From Aureococcus anophagefferens (taxonomy: Eukaryota > Sar > Pelagophyceae > Pelagomonadales > Pelagomonadaceae), in NCBI RefSeq assembly GCF_000186865.1, contig NW_008705562.1:865737-929736 (forward strand): a stretch of DNA of 64,000 nucleotides, given 5' to 3'. The notes below the pieces were generated by a model that ran no database searches, was not told the origin of the DNA, and saw only the letters and a list, made by a program, of their open reading frames with translations. Positions 58,495-64,000 of the stretch are shown here, piece by piece (position 1 is the first letter of the stretch; every line of letters starts with the position of its first letter). A program made the position numbers and the translations under genes.

Positions 58495-58533
58495 ATGGCA
58501 GCTCTAAAACCAGCGCTGCGACGGGCTAGCTAG
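58495..58533 (+). other. Possible upstream ORF before the selenoprotein gene
   Basis: ATG 58495 opens 12 codons and ends at TAG 58531-58533, inside the first 51-bp repeat and 68 bp upstream of the main ATG. If it lies in the transcript it could restrain translation. Transcription start unknown. Confidence 0.3.
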
Positions 58534-58601
58534 CACCGACGCCGCAACCGAGCTCTAAAACCAGCGCTGCGACGCGCTAGCTAGCACCAACGCCGCAAGC
58601 G
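58500..58601 (+). repeat. 51-bp tandem repeat, two copies, abutting the start codon
   Basis: 58500-58550 and 58551-58601 differ at three positions. Each contains AGCTCTAAAACCAGCGCTGC and GCTAGCTAGCACC. The second copy ends exactly at the base before the ATG of the selenoprotein gene. A smaller TTGCAGGCGAC direct repeat lies just upstream near 58472-58492. Confidence 0.9.
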
Positions 58602-60594
58602 ATGGCCGACGACCTCGCCGCGGAGAACGCGCGCCTGCGCGCGCGGCTCGCGGCGCTCGAGGGGCCGAGCATCGCGTCGAGCATCGTCGAGCTCGTCGGC
58701 AACACGCCGCTCCTGCGCCTCGACGCCGCGTCCGCCGAGTGCGGCGAGGTCCTCGGCAAGCTCGAGTTCCTCAACCCCGGCGGCTCCGTCAAGGACCGCG
58801 CGGCGCTCGAGATCGTCCTCGCGGCCGAGCGCGACGGTTCGCTGCGGCCCGGCGCGACGCTCGTCGACGCGACGTCCGGCAACACGGGCGTCGCGCTCGC
58901 CATGGTCGCCGCCGCGCGCGGCTACGGCTGCGTCGTCGTCATGCCGCGGCTGGGCCCCAACGTCGAGCGCTACGCGCTGATCAAGGCCTACGGCGGCGCC
59001 GTGCTCCTCTCCGAGGTCGCCGACGGCACCGAGGGCATGCTCGCGCTCGCGGAGCGCGCCTGCGCCGCCATCGACGGCGCCTTCTTCTGCGGCCAGTTCG
59101 CGAACCCGGCGAACGAGCGGAGCCACTACGCGGCCACGGGTCCGGAGATCTGGCGCCAGTGCGGCGGGCGGCTCGACGCCGTCGTCGTCGGCGCGGGCGC
59201 GGGCCGGCGTCCCGTATCCGCGACGATGTTCGAGAGATGTTGACCGATGAAATATTGTTACCGACGCGTGTGTTAGGCACGGGCGGCACGGCGGCCGGCG
59301 TCGGCCGCGCGCTCCGCGAGGCCGCGGCGGCCGCGGGCGCCGCGCCGCCGCCGGAGATAATCGTCGTCGAGCCCGAGCTGTCGCGGGTGCTCAGCGGCGG
59401 CCAGCACCATAACGGCCACGGCGTCACGGGCATCGGCGCGGGCGTCCCGCTCGCGTTCGTCGCCGCCGCGGGCGAGGCCGCGCCAAGCAAGTTCGTGCCG
59501 GACGCCTACGAGGCCGCGGCGCTCGGCGCAGGGCAGCAAAAGAGAGCGAAATTCCCAACTTCAAAGGCTCCTTTCTCGGCCGATTTCCACTCGTTTCGGC
59601 TGACTTTTGGACGAGCGATCATCTTTCGGAGCGCTCTCGAAGCGTGGATGCTTTTTTCGGATCGCGCGCGCGCGGAACACTCACGTCGAAGGGAAGTTGA
59701 ATCTCTCTTTTGCTGCCCAGGCTCGGCGACGCGCTCGACGCCGCGCGGGACCTCGGCCTGACCGCGGGCGTGCTCGCGGGGCCGAGCTCGGGCGCGGCGC
59801 TCTGCGTCGCGCGGCGCGTCGCGCGGCGGCTCGGCCCGAAGAGCCGCGTCGTCGTCGTGCTGCCGTCGGCGGGCGAGCGCTACCTCACGCACCCGCTCTT
59901 CGACGCCGCGCGCCGCGAGGCCGAGTCGGAGCTCCGGCGCGCCGTCGCGCCGGGCCGCTCCGACGCGGCCGCGGAGCTCGCGAAGCTCCGGCGCGAAGCG
60001 GCGCCCGCGCGGCGCGCGCCGCCGCCGCCGGCCGTCGTCGACGCGCGCGCCGCGCTCGAGGCCGACGTCGCGGCCGTCGTCGCGGGGCTCCTCGGCGTCG
60101 ACGCCGTGCCCCCGGACGCGCGGCTCGAGGACCTCGGCGCGACGTCGCTGACGGCGGCGCGCCTCCTCGGCAAGCTCGCGCAGTCCGGCGCGCTCGCAGA
60201 GGGGAGCCTGCCGGGCGCCAAGGTCGCGCTGCTCAAGGTCGCGTTGCTCGGCACCGCGCGGGACCTCGCGCGCGTGCTCCTGCGCCTCGGACCGGGCGAC
60301 GCGCCCCTCCCCGGCGCCCCGGCGCCGCCGGGCTACGCCGTCCACGTCGAGTACTGCGGCGGCTGAGACCCGCTCTTCGGCGCGCAGTTCGCCGCGCTGT
60401 CGGCGTTCCTCGCGTCGCTCTTCGAGGGCCTGCCCGTCGCCGGCGGCGAGGACGCGGGCATGACCGGCGCGTTCCGCGTCACGCTCGCGACGCCGAACGG
60501 GAGCGTCCTCCTCTCGCCCTACGGCTTCATCGACACGCCCGCGAGGCGCGCGCGCCTCGCGGCGTCCATCGCCGACCGCCTGCCCCGCCCTTAG
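58602..60594 (+). CDS. Selenoprotein: cysteine synthase + carrier domain + SelW-like domain (TGA 60364-60366 read as Sec)
   Basis: Exons 58602-59196, 59277-59520 and 59721-60594, 570 residues. Residues 1-350: PLP cysteine-synthase fold with NTPLLRL, GSVKDR (Lys64), TSGNTG (91-96), GAGTGGT restored by splicing, and GPSSGAA. Residues about 380-470: carrier-like domain with LEDLGATSLTAARL, Ser422 being the expected phosphopantetheine site. Residues about 486-570: after VHVEYCGG comes TGA, then a frame to TAG 60592-60594 that matches selenoprotein W in order: CxxU, long helix, TGAFRV, LLSPYGFIDT, terminal helix. Sec would be residue 495. A SECIS hairpin follows 13 bases after the stop. Likely a thiol/selenol redox enzyme linked to cysteine or diaminopropionate-type chemistry; the combined role is unknown. 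Confidence 0.85.
59205..59276 (+). mobile_element. Introner family B, copy 3 (72 bp)
   Basis: CGGCGTCCCGTATCCGCGAC, then GATGTTCGAGAGATGT, parallels copy 1 (30157-30236) at about 28 of the first 33 bases after GTCC. Its end ACCGACGCGTGTGTTAG is only loosely similar. Flanks GCGCGGGC (59197-59204) and GCACGGGC (59277-59284) match seven of eight. Using the GC of the first flank as donor restores the conserved VGAGTGGT loop of cysteine synthase. Confidence 0.7.
59529..59720 (-). mobile_element. Introner family A, copy 3 (192 bp)
   Basis: Reverse complement of copies 1 and 2 on the plus strand, inside a plus-strand gene. Termini CAGGGCAGCAAAAG and CTTTTGCTGCCCAG. It is flanked by a perfect 8-bp duplication GCTCGGCG (59521-59528 and 59721-59728). 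Splicing from the first GC to the final CAG removes exactly 200 nt and rejoins AAALGDALDAA without change. Confidence 0.93.
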
Positions 60595-60606
60595 CGGGGC
60601 ACCGCC

Positions 60607-60672
60607 GGGCCGCCCATGACCGGCGCGTCGCCGCCTCCTCCCCGGGAGAGGCGGCGCGCCGCGAACCGGCCC
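60607..60672 (+). promoter_or_regulatory. SECIS element (selenocysteine insertion hairpin)
   Basis: Helix I pairs GGGCCG (60607-60612) with CGGCCC (60667-60672). The non-Watson-Crick core is TGAC (60617-60620) opposite CGAA (60662-60665), giving the tandem G.A/A.G pairs that define eukaryotic SECIS. Helix II pairs 60621-60625 with 60657-60661 and 60629-60637 with 60648-60656, with a three-base bulge CGT. The apical loop CTCCCCGGGA (60638-60647) has C residues where most SECIS have AA; CC forms are known, e.g. in mammalian SelM. Helix II of 14 bp is slightly long. Confidence 0.75.
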
Positions 60673-60824
60673 CGCGGGATATTGTAGAAGGCAGACGATG
60701 TCCGAGAGCGCGGCGCGTGCGGCACCGTCAGATGATCTTCGGCCGGCGGCGAGTTCGGAGAAGCATTCCAACACACAATCACCGCTGCGCTCGTCGTCGT
60801 GCAGCGCCAGCAGCTCACCGCAAC

Positions 60825-61970
60825 ATGCTTCTCATCCGCAATGCACAACTCCTACGCCGCCAGCACCTCTCGCTTGCAACGCGCGCAATGAGAACAAGCG
60901 CGCGCGCCGCGACGCCGACGGTTGGCCGGCACCACTCGCTTGCAACGCGCGCGGCTAGCAGCGCGCGCGCCGCGACGCCGATGATCGGCGACTGGATGCT
61001 GTCGACGCCCATCGCCACCGATGCAGTGCGCCCGGCCAGCACGCGCGCCGCGACGCCGCTCATCGGCGACTTCTTGCTGTCGACGCCGATGGCGATCGAC
61101 GCGCCGGCGGCGACGCCGTCGCTCCAGGACCCGACGCCGCCGGCCGCGGCGGCCGCGTCGTCCGCGCCGTTCGCGGAGACGACGGTCGCGGACCACGCGT
61201 GGCGGCAGACGAACCACATCTGGAGCGAGGAGGAGCTCGGCCGCGTGACGGCGACGTCGCACGCGCCCGTCACCGCGTCCGACTACGCCACGAAGGGCTT
61301 CATGAACGTGCTCTACCACGGCTTCAACTTCATCACGGGCTACGACCACGCGGACCCGTCGCCGAGCTCCGTCGCGTGGCGCCTCATCATCCTCGAGTCG
61401 TTCGCGGGCGTGCCCGGCTTCGTCGCCGCGGGCTTCCGCCACTTCTACTCGCTCCGCGAGCTGAAGCGCGACCACGGCGCCATCTTCACGTTCCTCGAGG
61501 AGGCGGAGAACGAGCGCATGCACCTGCTCGTCTGCATGAAGATGTTCGAGGCGTCGCCCGCGACGCGGGCGCTCGTCGTCGCCGCGCAGTTCACGATGAC
61601 GCCGCTCCTCTGCGCGACGTACGCGGCGAGCCCGCGCGCGATGCACCGCTTCGTGGGCTACCTCGAGGAGACGGCGGTCATGACCTACGCGAACCTCGTC
61701 GAGAAGGCGGCGACGCCAGGCACGCGGCTGCACGGTGCCTGGGCCGGCCTCGACGCGCCGGACATCGCCAAGTCCTACTGGAAGCTCGACGACGACGCGA
61801 GCTGGGCCGAGTGCCTCCGCCACATGCTCGCCGACGAGTCCCACCACCGCGACGTGAACCACGCGTTCGCCGAGCTCCCGCGCGACGCGGAGAACCCGTT
61901 CATCGGGGACCACATGCGCGACTTCGACAAGGCGGCGACGGCCCACGCCGCCGCGAAGCGCCGCGAGTAA
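60825..61970 (+). CDS. AOX: Alternative oxidase (AOX), mitochondrial
   Basis: 381 residues from ATG 60825. The N-terminus (LLRRQHLSLATRAMRTSARAATP) is an Arg/Ser/Ala-rich mitochondrial presequence extended by three imperfect (S/T)RAATP..G repeats up to about residue 100. Di-iron ligands are intact: RLIILESFAGVPG near 186 (first Glu), FLEEAENERMHLL near 222 (E..H pair), GYLEETAVMTYANL near 283 and LADESHHRDVNH near 335. It transfers electrons from ubiquinol to oxygen at the inner membrane without pumping protons. The conserved regulatory Cys of plant AOX is not seen, as is usual in protists. Confidence 0.93.
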   Translation: MLLIRNAQLLRRQHLSLATRAMRTSARAATPTVGRHHSLATRAASSARAATPMIGDWMLSTPIATDAVRPASTRAATPLIGDFLLSTPMAIDAPAATPSLQDPTPPAAAAASSAPFAETTVADHAWRQTNHIWSEEELGRVTATSHAPVTASDYATKGFMNVLYHGFNFITGYDHADPSPSSVAWRLIILESFAGVPGFVAAGFRHFYSLRELKRDHGAIFTFLEEAENERMHLLVCMKMFEASPATRALVVAAQFTMTPLLCATYAASPRAMHRFVGYLEETAVMTYANLVEKAATPGTRLHGAWAGLDAPDIAKSYWKLDDDASWAECLRHMLADESHHRDVNHAFAELPRDAENPFIGDHMRDFDKAATAHAAAKRRE

Positions 61971-62336
61971 GCGCCCTCTCCCCCGGACGGTCGGACGGTC
62001 GGAGGTGAGGCGAAGTGTGAGGCGTGAGGTGGGCCGGAGAGCATCATTTTCCCTCAACGGGCGGAGGCGAGCCCGGAGAAGAAATGAATCATTTATGTTG
62101 CCTGATATATAACCGGTTTCGTCTAGCTTTCGTCTGGGCTAGCGCGTCCCTGCTTTTTGCGCGCCGGGTCCCGCGGCACCTCCGAGCGGCGCCGGCGCCC
62201 GCGTCGGTCCGGTCCCGGGGCGGGTCGCGCGCGAGGCGGCCCGGCCGCTCCGCCCCGCCGAGGCGCCCCCCCCCGCGCCCCGTCGCCTGCGCGGCTCCAC
62301 AGCGACCTTCGGCGTCGGCCGCGGTCCCCGGGCGCC

Positions 62337-63728
62337 ATGGGGAATGGCGTCATGTCGCGCATCCGCGCCCTCAGCGGGCAAAAGGAGACGATCGAGGACG
62401 TCGGGGAGCTCCCGCCGCAGCTCACGCAGCGCGCGTCGTCCGGGAACATGCGGCGGCTGTCGTTCTACCAGAAGAAGACGATCACCGACGACAACATGGA
62501 CGCGCTCCTCGGCGAGGACAACCCCCTGAGCAAGCTCGGCTGGTACGACTTCCTCGTCCACACGGAGCTCTGCACGATGAACTACGACGGCCTCGGCGTC
62601 GACGACGACATGAAGCTCAACCACATGATCCGCATGATGGAGAACCTCCGCGTGCCCCAGACGTTGAAGAAGCCCGCGGGCGAGATTTTACCCTTCGTCT
62701 ACGACATCAAGATGGTCATGCGGGACAACTCGTACCACAACTTCACGCACGTCACGGACGTGACGCAGTACATGTACACGCTGCTCCTCGCGACGCACGT
62801 CGCGGAGCGGCTCCGGCCCGTGGAGCTCGCCGCGGCCTACATCGCCGCGGTCTGCCACGATTTGGACCACCCGGGCCTGTCGAACACGTACCAGAACAAC
62901 GAGAACACGGAGCTAAGCAAGCGCTACAACAAGGAGAGCCCGCTCGAGAACCACCACCTCAGCGTCTTCGGGCGGCTCTGCGAGAAGCACGAGCTGTTGG
63001 CGAACCTGCCGACGGAGGAGGAGAAGACGCGCTTCGTCGACATCGTGCACCACATGATCCTCGCCACGGACATGGCGAAGCACGGGCTGCTCATGAAGAA
63101 GATCAAGGAGAAGCTCAACATCGACGGCTGGCACCCGCTCAAGTCCGAGGAGGGCATCAACCTCATCCTCCAGATCGGCCTCAAGTGCGCGGACATCTCC
63201 AACCAGGCGCGGCCCTGGAAGGTCGCGAACCGCTGGAACGAGGCCGTCTACAAGGAGTTCTACCACGAGGGCGACCTCGACCGCGCCGCGGGCCGCAACG
63301 TCGCGCCCCTCTTCGACCGGCGCTCGAACATGATCCCCACGTCCACCGTGGGCTTCATCGGCTACGTCGTCGCGCCCCTCTACGAGATCTACGTCGCCAT
63401 CATGAAGCGCTGCGCGATGATGGACGAGCAGGTCGACGCGCAGGCCGTCGAGGAGTGCCTCGTCTTCCTCCAGAAGAACAAGGAGCGCTACCAGCTCCAG
63501 GCCGACGGCCAGTACGTCGACCAGGACGAGGAGGAGGAGGAGCTCCAGAACTTCGCCGTGGACCTGCGCACCAAGATCAAGTCCAAGGAGGAGGAGGAGG
63601 AGGAGAAGACCAAGTCCAAGTACCCGGGCATCAACGGCCTCCAGCAGCAGGACACGATCCGCATCCTCATGAACAAAATCAAGCAGCATTCCAAGCACCC
63701 CCCGGAGCCGAAATTCCAGCCCGAGTGA
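62337..63728 (+). CDS. Class I 3',5'-cyclic-nucleotide phosphodiesterase
   Basis: 463 residues from ATG 62337; the frame is open 60 codons further upstream but that part is GC-rich low complexity without ATG. Catalytic HD domain: SYHNFTHVTDV near 131 (YHN..H), VCHDLDHPGLSN near 172 (HD..H...N, metal ligands), IVHHMILATDM near 238, and GLKCADISNQARPW near 281 (last metal-binding Asp and substrate region). The purine-selective Gln region is not assigned. A coiled, Glu-rich stretch (EEEEEELQ, KEEEEEEK) ends the chain. It hydrolyses cAMP and/or cGMP; no GAF or membrane segment, so probably soluble. Confidence 0.88.
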   Translation: MGNGVMSRIRALSGQKETIEDVGELPPQLTQRASSGNMRRLSFYQKKTITDDNMDALLGEDNPLSKLGWYDFLVHTELCTMNYDGLGVDDDMKLNHMIRMMENLRVPQTLKKPAGEILPFVYDIKMVMRDNSYHNFTHVTDVTQYMYTLLLATHVAERLRPVELAAAYIAAVCHDLDHPGLSNTYQNNENTELSKRYNKESPLENHHLSVFGRLCEKHELLANLPTEEEKTRFVDIVHHMILATDMAKHGLLMKKIKEKLNIDGWHPLKSEEGINLILQIGLKCADISNQARPWKVANRWNEAVYKEFYHEGDLDRAAGRNVAPLFDRRSNMIPTSTVGFIGYVVAPLYEIYVAIMKRCAMMDEQVDAQAVEECLVFLQKNKERYQLQADGQYVDQDEEEEELQNFAVDLRTKIKSKEEEEEEKTKSKYPGINGLQQQDTIRILMNKIKQHSKHPPEPKFQPE

Positions 63729-63914
63729 GCGCGGCCGCGCCGCGCCGCGCCGCGGCCGCGCGCCGCCCGCCGCGACCCGCCCTTCTCGCCCGACCTAGGA
63801 ACATCTCAAGCCTCACCCGCCGACGGGGGCGGGCGCCGGCGCCCGTGCGACGGCATAGGGCGCGCGGCCGCGCGGCGCCGAGGACGCCGTCCGCCTGCGT
63901 TGCCAACTTCAATA

Positions 63915-64000
63915 ATGCGCGTCGGCATTGCGGCAAGCGAGTTTTTGGACGAGCTCGCACCGGTGGACCGCGCTCGCGCCGCCGGTCCCCGCGGGCGCGC
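63915..64000 (+). CDS. Possible start of a gene running off the right edge
   Basis: ATG 63915 is preceded by CAACTTCAATA, a leader like those before other genes here, and stays open for 28 codons to the window end (MRVGIAASEFLDELAPVDRA...). The length is too short to assign anything. Bases 63729-63914 are non-coding, GC-rich, with no signal recognised. Confidence 0.3.
   Translation, partial: MRVGIAASEFLDELAPVDRARAAGPRGR

Noticed and set aside
58500..58601. Introner-like element before the selenoprotein gene
   Set aside because: The two 51-bp copies are directly adjacent, lack inverted ends and share no sequence with family A or B; simple tandem duplication explains them.
60364..60366. TGA as an ordinary stop of the cysteine synthase gene
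   Set aside because: The downstream frame is SelW-like with a CxxU motif at the TGA and a SECIS follows the next stop; an ordinary stop would make three independent coincidences.
62157..62336. N-terminal extension of the phosphodiesterase
   Set aside because: No ATG opens it, and its Arg/Gly/Pro composition is what translated GC-rich leader looks like.

Overview
The window looks like nuclear DNA of a photosynthetic stramenopile, most likely a pelagophyte close to Aureococcus anophagefferens. The evidence is: very high GC; densely packed genes, often tail to tail; several proteins with a signal peptide followed by an ASAFAP-like plastid motif; a DNMT5-type maintenance DNA methyltransferase; transposon-like introns ('introners'); and a selenoprotein gene with its own SECIS element. 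The species is an inference. No tRNA, rRNA or CRISPR array was seen. Bases 44342-44602 are an assembly gap (N).

Layout. 1-13942: a coiled-coil giant cut by the left edge, a small plastid-type membrane protein, an EF-hand membrane protein, a UBA/CUE protein, an ankyrin protein, a GT92 glycosyltransferase, a pseudouridine synthase and a dynamin-like GB1/RHD3 GTPase. 14060-25963: an alpha/beta hydrolase split by a 200-nt introner, an EAG/CNG-type channel, a SET protein with a frame break, a plastid-targeted protein, a secreted esterase, an ankyrin-prolyl-hydroxylase fusion, a PDK-type kinase and a DNA glycosylase. 26607-39597: thiamine pyrophosphokinase, thioredoxin, UNC93-like transporter, ABC1/UbiB kinase, an acidic protein, a mitochondrial-type protein, a renalase-like oxidase, THOC3 and two head-to-head RING-Sel1 genes. 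39599-46465, all minus: GH2 glycosidase, a CENP-C-like protein, prephenate/arogenate dehydratase and a YHYH protein with four introns. 46587-64000: an unknown protein, a CRTISO-like enzyme, DNMT5, a double OsmC protein, a selenoprotein fusion, alternative oxidase and a cyclic-nucleotide phosphodiesterase.

Two systems stand out. First, the gene at 58602-60594 encodes a cysteine synthase, a phosphopantetheine-carrier-like domain and a selenoprotein W-like domain whose CxxU motif uses the in-frame TGA at 60364-60366. A well-formed SECIS hairpin lies at 60607-60672, just after the real stop. Second, six introns belong to two families of repeated elements. Family A has three copies of exactly 192 bp with terminal inverted repeats and target-site duplications. 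Family B has three shorter copies. In both, the element supplies the 3' AG and the donor comes from the duplicated target site. Nine of the 15 introns I could infer are GC-AG rather than GT-AG. The selenoprotein gene carries one copy of each family.

Convergent neighbours end within a few bases of each other (gaps of 1 to 58 bp, one pair overlapping). Divergent neighbours share short promoters of about 100-320 bp.
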